This document shows positions 53,840 to 61,837 of a stretch of DNA of 64,000 nucleotides, one piece after another (position 1 is the stretch's first letter; each line of letters starts with the position of its first letter). This stretch comes from Succinatimonas sp. UBA6849 (GTDB lineage: Bacteria > Pseudomonadota > Gammaproteobacteria > Enterobacterales > Succinivibrionaceae). The translations under genes and the position numbers were made by a program. Below the pieces are notes generated by a model. That model had not been told where the DNA came from. It made no database searches and was given only the letters and a program-made list of their open reading frames with translations. The stretch spans positions 1 to 64,000 of the forward strand of contig DKDL01000101.1 in NCBI GenBank assembly GCA_002449335.1, given 5' to 3'.

Positions 53840-55396
53840 ATGGCCCATAAAACTACCAACAAGATTTTTACTCCTGATATTGAACGCATCTCTATTCAGG
53901 GGAGCTCACCTCTTATAAACGTTCCTTTTAATAAGATAAATCTTTCAAATGGTGACAGTGTATTAGTATCAACTGTTGAAGGTCCTGATGTTAATGCTAA
54001 GACCTTACCAAAGGTATCTGAAACCTATGCTCCATATGTAATCGATGGTGATGCCAGAAAAGTTAAAAAGACCATCTTAGAGAGAGCAAAGGAAGGTGAA
54101 ATCACTCCTCATATGGAGTATGTAGCTATCCGTGAATCCTATAAAAACAGTGATGACATGCCTTTTACTCCTGAAAATGTAAGAGAGGAGATAGCAAAAG
54201 GTACTGCTGTAATACCAGCTAACATCAATCACACCGAATGTGAGCCAATGATCATTGGTAAACATTTCTCTGTAAAAGTAAATGCTAATATCGGTGCATC
54301 ATCATTATCCTCAGGTTTTGACGAGGAAATTAAAAAGTTGCGCCTATCCTTAAAGTTTGGTGCAGACACTGTAATGGATTTATCAACCGGTATTGATGAT
54401 TTAGGTGGTTTAAGAAGCGCAATTTTAAGAGCCTCACCTGTACCAATTGGTACTGTACCAGTTTATGAAGCTTTAGACAGAGCTCATGGTGATGTTAATT
54501 TATTAACCTGGGAACTCTTCCGTGACACTGTCATCGATCAGGCTCGACAGGGTGTTGATTACTTTACTATTCACGCAGGTTTACTAAAAGATCTGCTTCC
54601 ACATGCTGCTAAACGTATTTTAGGTATCGTGTCTCGCGGTGGTTCTATTATGGCAAGTGCCATGATGAGAACAGACAGTGAGAACATGGCTTATGAGCAT
54701 TTTGATGAGCTGATTGAAATCTGCCATGACTATGATGTAGCTTTATCTTTAGGTGATGGTCTGCGTCCTGGCTGTATTTCTGATGCTTGTGATAAAGCTC
54801 AGTACGGTGAGCTCGAGAATATCGGTAAGTTAGCTAAACGTTGCTTTGATGCCGGTGTTCAGTGCTTCATTGAAGGTCCTGGTCACGTTCCAATGAACAA
54901 GGTCTATGAGAATCAGGAGTTACAGGAGAAATTCTGTAACAAGGCTCCTTTCTATACCTTAGGACCATTAGTAACTGATATTGCACCAGGCTACGATCAT
55001 ATTACCTCAGCAATCGGAGGCTCTATGATCGCATCATTCGGTACAGCAATGCTCTGCTATGTAACCCCAGCTGAGCACTTAGCTCTACCAACAGAGCAGG
55101 ATGTTAAGACTGGTCTTATTACCTATAAGTTAGCTGCTCATTCAGCTGATTTAGCTAAGAATTTACCTGGCGCTAAGATACGTGATGATGCTATGGCATT
55201 AGCTCGTGCCGATTTTAGATGGTATGACCAGTTTGCTTTATCTTTAGATCCACAAAATGCATACGATGTTTGGAGAGCTCAGATGCCTGAAGAGTGTGCA
55301 AACTCTCATGAGCCAGCTTTCTGCTCAATGTGTGGTCCAAGATTCTGCCCAATTCGTTTAAATCGCAAATTACAGGCAAAATACAATGCTAAATAA
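53840..55396 (+). CDS. thiC: Phosphomethylpyrimidine synthase
   Basis: A non-canonical radical-SAM enzyme turning AIR into HMP-P, the thiamine pyrimidine. The 518-residue protein has NHTECEPMIIG, then VNANIGASSLSSG, LSTG, SRGGSI, GPGHVPMNK and the C-terminal cluster motif C-SM-C-GPRF-C. It is shorter than the E. coli enzyme (about 630), mainly at the N-terminus. It is the first gene after the TPP riboswitch. Confidence 0.97.
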   Translation: MAHKTTNKIFTPDIERISIQGSSPLINVPFNKINLSNGDSVLVSTVEGPDVNAKTLPKVSETYAPYVIDGDARKVKKTILERAKEGEITPHMEYVAIRESYKNSDDMPFTPENVREEIAKGTAVIPANINHTECEPMIIGKHFSVKVNANIGASSLSSGFDEEIKKLRLSLKFGADTVMDLSTGIDDLGGLRSAILRASPVPIGTVPVYEALDRAHGDVNLLTWELFRDTVIDQARQGVDYFTIHAGLLKDLLPHAAKRILGIVSRGGSIMASAMMRTDSENMAYEHFDELIEICHDYDVALSLGDGLRPGCISDACDKAQYGELENIGKLAKRCFDAGVQCFIEGPGHVPMNKVYENQELQEKFCNKAPFYTLGPLVTDIAPGYDHITSAIGGSMIASFGTAMLCYVTPAEHLALPTEQDVKTGLITYKLAAHSADLAKNLPGAKIRDDAMALARADFRWYDQFALSLDPQNAYDVWRAQMPEECANSHEPAFCSMCGPRFCPIRLNRKLQAKYNAK

Positions 55397-56897
55397 TGAA
55401 AGACCTAAGGTCCTAGTTGTAGCTGGCTTAGATTCAGGTGGTGGTGCAGGTATTACTGCTGACTGTATTACAGTATACGATAATATGGCCTTTGCATTGC
55501 CTTGTGTCAGTGCCTTAACCTGTCAGTCTTTAAAGAACATCACTTCAGTTAAAGCTACCGATGAGGATGTCTTTAAAGAAACTTTAAGAATAGCATCCTC
55601 AGACTGGGAGCATATTGATGCTGTAAAAGTAGGTTTAATCAGTGATGACAGATTATTAACCATACTTTTAAATGCCTTAAAGACCACTTTTAAAGATGTG
55701 CCTGTGGTCTGGGATCCTGTTTTATGCGGTACAGCAGGTGATCTTAACAGTGTTGATTTAAAGAAAAGATTAGATGAGATCTTACCTTTAGTTTCTATAT
55801 TTACTCCAAATCTGCCCGAAGCTTTAACATTAGCTTCATGGGATGAGGAAAAGCTAAAAAAAGAAGGAACTAAAAAGTTAGCCAGGTACTTTATTGATAA
55901 AGGTGCCAAATCTGTCATTATTAAAGGAGGTCACAACATCTTATCTAAAGATGCAGAGGATACCTTTGTTTCAGACTTTGTCTCTTTTACCATGAAGAAT
56001 CCTTATATTGAAGGTAAGGGCGCTCATGGTGGTGGCTGTGCTTTATCATCAGCCCTAGCCGCATTGCTTGCCAATAAATTTGCTTTCCATGATGCTGCAG
56101 TGCTTGCTAAAGCTTATGTTTATTCAGGCATTAAAAATCCTGCTCTACGTGCAGATGATGTTGATGCCGTAAATAACAGACCGCCTGTAGGTCACAATGG
56201 CCTTGTAAATGACATGAGTTTTATGCCAAAGGTCGAAGAAGATGGGTTCCCGGTATCATCAGAACCATTTCCAGATTGTCCGTTAAAGCTAGGCTTATAC
56301 CCAGTTGTAGATTCTGTTGACTGGATTAAAAGACTTGTAAATGATGGTGTAAGAACTATTCAGCTTCGTATTAAGGATAAAACCGATCCAAAGCTGTATG
56401 AAAAGATCTGCCAAGCAGTTGAGTTCTGTAATGCCAATAAAGTTCGTCTTTTCATTGATGATCATTATGAACTGGCTATCAAAGCACATGCTTATGGTGT
56501 TCATTTAGGTATGGAAGACTTGCGTGATGCTGACATTGAAGCAATTAGAAAGGCAAAATTGCGCTTAGGTGTATCAACTCATGGCAGCTATGAGATGCTA
56601 AAGGCCTATCAGTTGCATCCTTCATACATTGCTTTAGGCCATATCTTCCCAACAAACTCAAAGGTTATGCCTTCAAAGCCACAAGGCTGTTTTAAGCTCT
56701 CTGTAGAACAGGATCTGATCAAAGATAGTGTACCTACAGTAGCTATAGGTGGTATCAAACTATTTAATGTAAAAGATGTAATTGCCTCTAATGTAGGCTC
56801 TGTTGCCTTAATTACCGGCATTACTAAAGCTGATGATCCAGACGAAACAACCAAGCAATGGTTGTCTTTATGTGGAAACGGTGGTGACAGAGAATAA
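55386..56897 (+). CDS. thiDE: Bifunctional HMP/HMP-P kinase - thiamine phosphate synthase fusion
   Basis: The 503-residue protein joins two enzymes of thiamine synthesis. Residues 1-265 are ThiD: VLVVAGLDSGGGAGITADC at the start and KGAHGGGCALSSALAAL with the catalytic Cys. Residues 297-500 are ThiE: LGLYPVVDSVDWIKRLV, TIQLRIKD, GVHLGMEDL, ALGHIFPTNSKVM and PTVAIGGI. It couples HMP-PP formation to joining with the thiazole. It overlaps thiC by 11 nt. Confidence 0.94.
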   Translation: MLNNERPKVLVVAGLDSGGGAGITADCITVYDNMAFALPCVSALTCQSLKNITSVKATDEDVFKETLRIASSDWEHIDAVKVGLISDDRLLTILLNALKTTFKDVPVVWDPVLCGTAGDLNSVDLKKRLDEILPLVSIFTPNLPEALTLASWDEEKLKKEGTKKLARYFIDKGAKSVIIKGGHNILSKDAEDTFVSDFVSFTMKNPYIEGKGAHGGGCALSSALAALLANKFAFHDAAVLAKAYVYSGIKNPALRADDVDAVNNRPPVGHNGLVNDMSFMPKVEEDGFPVSSEPFPDCPLKLGLYPVVDSVDWIKRLVNDGVRTIQLRIKDKTDPKLYEKICQAVEFCNANKVRLFIDDHYELAIKAHAYGVHLGMEDLRDADIEAIRKAKLRLGVSTHGSYEMLKAYQLHPSYIALGHIFPTNSKVMPSKPQGCFKLSVEQDLIKDSVPTVAIGGIKLFNVKDVIASNVGSVALITGITKADDPDETTKQWLSLCGNGGDRE

Positions 56898-56911
56898 CGG
56901 AGTAACTTGCT

Positions 56912-57115
56912 ATGATAATTCACTACAATCAACAAGAGAATTTAGAGTTAAAAGAGGGTATCACCCTTAAAGAATTTCTTGAGTCAAAGCAACTCTCACG
57001 CGAAGGTGTGGCTGTAGCTGTTGATGAGAATATTGTTAAAAAAGCTGATTTTGACACCTTTGTATTAAAAGATGGTATGTCAGTAGATGTTTTTAATATG
57101 GTTTCAGGTGGTTAG
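56912..57115 (+). CDS. thiS: Sulfur carrier protein ThiS
   Basis: A 67-residue ubiquitin-like sulfur carrier ending in the essential Gly-Gly (FNMVSGG). Its C-terminus is adenylated and turned into a thiocarboxylate to feed ThiG. thiG begins 2 nt after it. The adenylating enzyme ThiF is not encoded in this operon. Confidence 0.95.
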   Translation: MIIHYNQQENLELKEGITLKEFLESKQLSREGVAVAVDENIVKKADFDTFVLKDGMSVDVFNMVSGG

Positions 57116-57117
57116 AA

Positions 57118-57900
57118 ATGACAGAAAAATTAGTATTAGCAGGTCAGGAATTTGATAACAGACTTATCATCGGTACTGGTAAGTACGCTTCAGGTGAAGT
57201 CTTAACAGCTTCTGCTAAAGCATCTGGTGCTCAGATTGCTACTATGGCTGTAAAAAGAGTTGATACCAAGAATCATACTGACGAAATCGTAAAGCCTTTA
57301 AAAGATTTAGGTATTACTCTAATGCCTAATACCTCAGGTGCTAAGAACAGCCGTGAAGCAATCTTTGCAGCTCAGTTAGCCCGTGAAGCTTTAGGTACAG
57401 ATTGGGTAAAGGTTGAAATTCACCCAGATGTAAGATATCTGCTACCAGATCCTGTAGAAACCTTTAAGGCATGTGAAGAGTTAGTAAAGGATGGCTTTAA
57501 AGTATTCCCATACATTCAGGCAGATCCTGTATTAGCCCGCCGTCTTGAGGATATCGGTGTTAGTGCTGTTATGCCTTTAGGTGCTCCTATTGGTTCTGCT
57601 AAAGGTCTTGAAACTAAAGCAATGTTAGAGATTATTATTGCTCAGTCTCATGTACCTGTAATTGTAGATGCTGGTATTGGTGCTCCATCAGATGCTGCTT
57701 TAGCTTTTGAGTTAGGTGCTGATGCTGTGATGGTAAATACTGCAATTGCAGCTTCTCGCGATCCTGTGGCTATGTCTCATGCCTTCAAGTTAGCTCAAGA
57801 AGCTGGCAGAACAGCATTTGAAGCAGGTCTGGCTGTAAAGGCTCAATCAGCTGTTGCAACCTCACCTATGGAAGCTTTCTTAAAAGAGGCTATGAAATAA
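57118..57900 (+). CDS. thiG: Thiazole synthase
   Basis: Forms the thiazole phosphate from DXP, dehydroglycine and ThiS thiocarboxylate. The 260-residue TIM barrel has [11 protein letters not shown] at the start, the Schiff-base lysine region [25 protein letters not shown] and [16 protein letters not shown]. It stands between thiS and thiH as usual. Confidence 0.97.
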   Translation: MTEKLVLAGQEFDNRLIIGTGKYASGEVLTASAKASGAQIATMAVKRVDTKNHTDEIVKPLKDLGITLMPNTSGAKNSREAIFAAQLAREALGTDWVKVEIHPDVRYLLPDPVETFKACEELVKDGFKVFPYIQADPVLARRLEDIGVSAVMPLGAPIGSAKGLETKAMLEIIIAQSHVPVIVDAGIGAPSDAALAFELGADAVMVNTAIAASRDPVAMSHAFKLAQEAGRTAFEAGLAVKAQSAVATSPMEAFLKEAMK

Positions 57901-57901
57901 G

Positions 57902-59026
57902 ATGAGTTTTTATGATGAGCTGTCAAAAATCGATGTAGACAAGTTTGTCTCATTGGTTGATTCAAGAACTGATGCAGATGTTGAAAGAGCAATATATAAA
58001 ACTACTCCTCGCACCGTTGAAGATTTTGCTGCTTTAATTAGTGAAAATGCCAGAAAACACTATCTTGATGTGATGGTACAAGAGGCTACACAGCTAACCA
58101 GAAAGAGATTCGGTCGCTGTGTAAACATGTATCTGCCTTTATACCTTACAAACCTCTGCAACAACAAATGTGTTTACTGCGGTTTCTCAGTAATGAACAA
58201 GTTCAAGCGTGTAGTTCTTACAATGGAAGAAATTGAAGAAGAATTACAGGCCATGAATAAAATGGGATATACCAATATCCTGTTAGTTTCAGGAGAAAAC
58301 TCTCATAGAGCAGGTATGCCATATTTTAGAGAAGTGTTACCACTTACCAAGAAATATGCCGATTATTTGCAGATGGAAGTTCAGCCCCTAGAAACTGAAG
58401 AATACGCAGAGTTAAAGACCTTAGGTTTAGATGCAGTTTCTGTCTATCAGGAAACTTATCATCCAGGTTGCTATAAGCAAGTTCACTTAGGTGGTAAAAA
58501 AGCTGATATGCGCTTTAGAATGGAAACTCCAGATAGATTAGGTCAAGCTGGTATTGATAAAGTAGGTATGGGCGCACTTTTAGGTCTTTATGACTGGAAA
58601 GTTGATCTGTGTGCTCTTGCAATGCATGTACTTTACATGAGAGATCATTATTGGAAGACTTCACTTTCAATTTCATTCCCACGTTTAAGACCTGCTCAGG
58701 GTGGTTATCAACCACATTCTCCAGTTGATGACGCTAAGTTAGTTCAGATCATTAGTGTATGGAGAATTTTTGATAATGAGCTTGATCTTACAATTTCCAC
58801 AAGAGAGAGTGCATCATTTAGAGATCTAATTCTGCCAATAGGTATTACCGCAGTATCAGCAGGATCTTCAACAGAACCTGGCGGATATGCCCATAAGGGT
58901 AAGTATCTTGAGCAGTGGACTGTAAATGATGACAGAACGGTAGATGAAGTTGTTGCGGCGATGGAAAAGAGCGGCTTTGATGCCGTATTCCACAATGCAT
59001 CTGCAACCTACTTTAAAGCTGTTTAG
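57902..59026 (+). CDS. thiH: 2-iminoacetate synthase
   Basis: A radical-SAM enzyme that splits tyrosine to give dehydroglycine for the thiazole. The 374-residue protein has the cluster motif C-NNK-C-VY-C (near residue 82) and the family blocks VSGENSHRAG, YQETYHPGCY, RPAQGGY and STRESASFRD. Use of ThiH rather than the oxygen-dependent ThiO fits an anaerobic life style. It is the last gene of the operon. Confidence 0.97.
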   Translation: MSFYDELSKIDVDKFVSLVDSRTDADVERAIYKTTPRTVEDFAALISENARKHYLDVMVQEATQLTRKRFGRCVNMYLPLYLTNLCNNKCVYCGFSVMNKFKRVVLTMEEIEEELQAMNKMGYTNILLVSGENSHRAGMPYFREVLPLTKKYADYLQMEVQPLETEEYAELKTLGLDAVSVYQETYHPGCYKQVHLGGKKADMRFRMETPDRLGQAGIDKVGMGALLGLYDWKVDLCALAMHVLYMRDHYWKTSLSISFPRLRPAQGGYQPHSPVDDAKLVQIISVWRIFDNELDLTISTRESASFRDLILPIGITAVSAGSSTEPGGYAHKGKYLEQWTVNDDRTVDEVVAAMEKSGFDAVFHNASATYFKAV

Positions 59027-59034
59027 ATAATGTC

Positions 59035-59062
59035 TTGAAAAAGGTGAAATATCATCTATAAT
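59035..59062 (+). promoter_or_regulatory. Promoter of antisense RNA, copy 1
   Basis: TTGAAA (59035-59040), a 16-bp spacer and TATAAT (59057-59062). The same layout recurs in copy 2, 421 bp downstream. Confidence 0.75.
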
Positions 59063-59064
59063 GG

Positions 59065-59250
59065 GAAACAGAGGTACGGAAATACCTCTGTTTCTTTGAT
59101 GGTTCTATTTTACCATACTGGTGACGACCAAATTAGCAAAACTAGAACCAAAATCAAAAGACAATATTTCATAACGAAATCCTTGTTTTTAATCTATCTT
59201 AGGTTCTAGCTTCTAGGCCATTCCCAGTGGTCTAGAAATACTAGAACCAC
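59065..59250 (+). ncRNA. Putative Sib-like antisense RNA, copy 1
   Basis: Predicted to start near 59069 and cover the whole toxin gene opposite. A 5' hairpin, GAAACAGAGGTA (59065-59076)/TACCTCTGTTTC (59083-59094), is followed by TTTCTTT and may also terminate the thi operon. At the 3' end the nested stems GGTTCTAG (59202-59209)/CTAGAACC (59241-59248) and CTAGGCCA (59213-59220)/TGGTCTAG (59228-59235) are seen. Ends are approximate. Confidence 0.65.
59110..59172 (-). CDS. Ibs-like type I toxin peptide, copy 1
   Basis: Encodes MKYCLLILVLVLLIWSSPVW, 20 residues: a basic start, a hydrophobic run of about ten residues and a polar/aromatic end. AAGGA lies 7 nt before ATG. Upstream, on the toxin mRNA, is a stable conserved hairpin (59248-59202). 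E. coli Ibs toxins (18-19 residues) share the size, layout and membrane-toxic nature and are opposed by Sib RNAs. The peptide is preserved in the second copy with only silent or conservative changes. The gene is too short for routine gene finding. The family link is by architecture, not proven homology. Confidence 0.72.
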   Translation of the reverse strand: MKYCLLILVLVLLIWSSPVW

Positions 59251-59455
59251 CGTTGTTACATAAGTAACTCTCTTATTTTATCATACCTTAATGCTCCTGT
59301 ATATACAGCTTATTTATAACTATTAAATACTAATTAGATATATTATAAAATTGCTTTTAACAGATTCAATGAGACTTTTTCTATTTGTTGTAATGTAATA
59401 GTGTTTTACTTGAAGATATGTAATTTTGACTGGTCTTATTTTGCAGGTTTTATGT

Positions 59456-59483
59456 TTGAAAATGGAAAATTATCATCTATAAT
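59456..59483 (+). promoter_or_regulatory. Promoter of antisense RNA, copy 2
   Basis: TTGAAA (59456-59461), a 16-bp spacer and TATAAT (59478-59483), matching copy 1 exactly in boxes and spacing, although 6 of the 16 spacer positions differ. Confidence 0.75.
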
Positions 59484-59485
59484 GG

Positions 59486-59670
59486 GGAACAGCGGTAGAG
59501 GTATACCTCTGTTTCTTTGATGGTTCTAATTTACCAAACTGGTGATGACCAAACTAGTAGAGCTAGAACCAGAATAACAAAACAGTATTTCATTTTGAAA
59601 TCCTAGTTTAAAGTTAATACAAAGTTCTAGTTTCTAGGCCAGACCAGTGGTCTAGAATAACTAGAACCAC
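59486..59670 (+). ncRNA. Putative Sib-like antisense RNA, copy 2
   Basis: It has the same design as copy 1. The 5' hairpin GGAACAG/CTGTTTC keeps pairing through a G-U change; CTAGGCCA (59634-59641)/TGGTCTAG (59648-59655) and GTTCTAG (59624-59630)/CTAGAAC are preserved at the 3' end. It covers toxin copy 2 completely. Ends are approximate. Confidence 0.65.
59531..59593 (-). CDS. Ibs-like type I toxin peptide, copy 2
   Basis: Encodes MKYCFVILVLALLVWSSPVW, 20 residues, with AGGA 7 nt before ATG. Compared with copy 1 the changes are L5F, L6V, V11A and I14V plus several silent changes. Start, stop, Cys4 and the WSSPVW end are fixed. It lies 130 bp past the pbpC stop on the same strand. Confidence 0.72.
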   Translation of the reverse strand: MKYCFVILVLALLVWSSPVW

Positions 59671-59722
59671 CGTTGTATCTTATCTAAGTTGTAAAGTTCT
59701 TTTTTAACTTTTATTGCATTCT

Positions 59723-61813
59723 TCAATTGAACTCTACTTTGAATTTTGATGTATCTGTTTGTCCTTCTTCGTCGATAACAGTAATACTGTAAAAGCCTTC
59801 ACTTTTAGGTTCAAAATAGTTTTGTTCAAATTGTTCGTTGTTAATTGTAATAATTAGTGAACCTGATTGTCCTTTTGTTTTGATGTGAATTTTTCCAAGA
59901 CTATCTGGGGACACAGTTTGCCCATTTGAAGGAAATGTGATTTCTAACTTTTTCTCATTATTAAAAGAATGACTTTGATTTGAAAGATTAAGTTCTTTTA
60001 AAGCTAAAGGAACATCAGTGCTTAAAAGAGGAGAAGTTAGAGTTTCTTTACTTAGTGTCTCATTTTTCCTTTTTGACAAGATCTCAAAAAGATAAGGTGC
60101 AGCACTATCATATCCAGTGTAGGGAGTGTTGCCTTTGATGTTGTAAGGTGAACTTATGGAAACAGCTACTGTAAGGTTGTTTAATGATCCAATCGCTAAG
60201 GCATCGGTAAACTCGTAAGCTGTCCCTGTTTTGTATGAAATTTGTTTCTGTTCAGGATATAAGTATGGTCTTGGTGTCTCTTTTAAGATTTCAAACACGG
60301 CTCTAGAACTGTCTTTTGTTAACATTCTGTATGCTGTTAAATTTGCGCTTGAGTTCTTTTGGTAAGTAAATTCATGCATCAGACCATCTTCATTTAACAT
60401 GGCATACAATCTTGCTAAGTTATAAAGACTGATACTAGCACTACCTAAGATAATCGAAAGATCACTTTTATTGTGTCTTAGTTTTAAGAGATCTTCATGA
60501 AGGTTTAGCATCTTGGAAAAGTTGTTTGCTCCAACTAAATTCAGTACTTCTAAAGCAGGTAAGTTTAATGAATAGGTAAGAGCTTTTTTGGCTGTTACCT
60601 CTCCTGTAAATTTTCGACTGAAGTTATTTGGTGACCAGGTTCCGTACAGATTTTTGTTGTCATGTAATATGGTATTTGGGTGCAACAATCCTTTTTTCAT
60701 TGCATAAGCATAGGCAAAAGGTTTTAGAGCAGAGCCAGGAGATCTTAATCTAAAAGGTAAACATAGTGAGCTCTTTTCATTAGATGAAGATCCTAAAACT
60801 CCTTTAATTTGATGCGATTTTACATCAAGTACAATCGCACTTAGAACATAGTTTTTATCAGCTGTATGTTCAAATTTTTCTGCAAGATTATTAAGTTCAA
60901 TTTGCAATGAGTCATCAAGACTTGAAAAGATCTCTTTATCATCTGCGATCAAGCTATTACTTTTTATAAAATAGGGATCATGTTTTTTAAGATTAAGCTC
61001 ATGTTTTTTTAAATTAAACAAATAGTTACCAAAAGTAAGAGCATTTTGTGAAATCATGTATCTTTTGCTAGGAAGTGTCTCTTTAAGGGATAGAGTAAGT
61101 TGCTCTTTTGTTATTACGTTTGCTTTATTAGCAAGCTTTAAAACCTCATTTTTGTAGTAAAGAGCAGTTTTCCTTTTTTTATCTGGACGAATGAGTTCAG
61201 GAGCTCTTGGCAGTGCTGTAAGCAGAGCAGCTTCTGAAGAATTTAAAGTATTGGGTAAATGATTGAACCAGGTTAAAGAGGCTGCTTTTACACCTTCGAC
61301 ATTTCCACCAAAAGGTGAAAGGGTAAGATACAGTGTTAAGATGCCATCTCTTTTGTACTTTAATGTAAGGTATACAGCCTGAACCATTTCCTTTACTTTA
61401 TTAAAGTAGGTTCTTTTGTGTCCTGTAAGTCTTTTTGCTACCTGCATAGCAAGAGTTGAGGCTCCAGAGCCTACACTCTGATTTTTTAGGTTATAGAAGG
61501 AAGCTCTCAAAAGAGAGAGAGGATCCACTCCAAAGTGGCTGTAGAATCGCTTATCCTCGTTGGCAATCAGCATCTTTAAATAAAGATCTGAGACATCATC
61601 TTTAGTGGTTTTAAATCTAATGGATGAGGTGTCATCACTTAAAGTATAGGCAAGCACGTTTCCTTTATCTGAATATAGCACATAAGATCTGTTCTCGTAC
61701 TTGTCTAAAGAAATTTCATCAATGCACATATACACGAACCCTATGCAGGCACTTAAAACACTTAGTATTAAAAATGCCACGATTGCATAGGTGAAACGTT
61801 GGTGCTTACTCAT
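59723..61813 (-). CDS. pbpC: Penicillin-binding protein 1C
   Basis: A class A-type peptidoglycan synthase of 696 residues. After one membrane helix (residues 9-30) comes the GT51 transglycosylase with IANEDKRFYSHFGVDP (catalytic Glu) and GASTLAMQVAKRL. The transpeptidase has SPGSALKPF (Ser-x-x-Lys), SLNLP (S-x-N) and YKTGTA (K-T-G). A PBP1C-type C-terminal domain (about residues 610-696) ends the protein. It is 24 bp downstream of the macroglobulin gene, the usual partner pair. Confidence 0.96.
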   Translation of the reverse strand: MSKHQRFTYAIVAFLILSVLSACIGFVYMCIDEISLDKYENRSYVLYSDKGNVLAYTLSDDTSSIRFKTTKDDVSDLYLKMLIANEDKRFYSHFGVDPLSLLRASFYNLKNQSVGSGASTLAMQVAKRLTGHKRTYFNKVKEMVQAVYLTLKYKRDGILTLYLTLSPFGGNVEGVKAASLTWFNHLPNTLNSSEAALLTALPRAPELIRPDKKRKTALYYKNEVLKLANKANVITKEQLTLSLKETLPSKRYMISQNALTFGNYLFNLKKHELNLKKHDPYFIKSNSLIADDKEIFSSLDDSLQIELNNLAEKFEHTADKNYVLSAIVLDVKSHQIKGVLGSSSNEKSSLCLPFRLRSPGSALKPFAYAYAMKKGLLHPNTILHDNKNLYGTWSPNNFSRKFTGEVTAKKALTYSLNLPALEVLNLVGANNFSKMLNLHEDLLKLRHNKSDLSIILGSASISLYNLARLYAMLNEDGLMHEFTYQKNSSANLTAYRMLTKDSSRAVFEILKETPRPYLYPEQKQISYKTGTAYEFTDALAIGSLNNLTVAVSISSPYNIKGNTPYTGYDSAAPYLFEILSKRKNETLSKETLTSPLLSTDVPLALKELNLSNQSHSFNNEKKLEITFPSNGQTVSPDSLGKIHIKTKGQSGSLIITINNEQFEQNYFEPKSEGFYSITVIDEEGQTDTSKFKVEFN

Positions 61814-61837
61814 TGCTACTTATCAAAAGATACGTTT

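Noticed and set aside
59100..59211. Plus-strand small ORF (MVLFYHTGDDQ...) in the repeated unit
   Set aside because: It lacks an SD site, the two copies stop at different points, and substitutions are spread over all codon positions. The minus-strand peptide frame explains the conservation better.
59297..59308. CTGTATATACAG as a LexA (SOS) box for the toxin
   Set aside because: The half-sites match CTGT/ACAG but the spacing is 4 bp instead of the 8 bp of gammaproteobacterial LexA boxes, and it is absent from copy 2.
59035..59670. The tandem unit as a MITE or simple duplicated terminator
   Set aside because: There are no terminal inverted repeats or target duplication, and promoter boxes, SD and a 20-codon frame are all preserved, which a terminator or MITE would not need.
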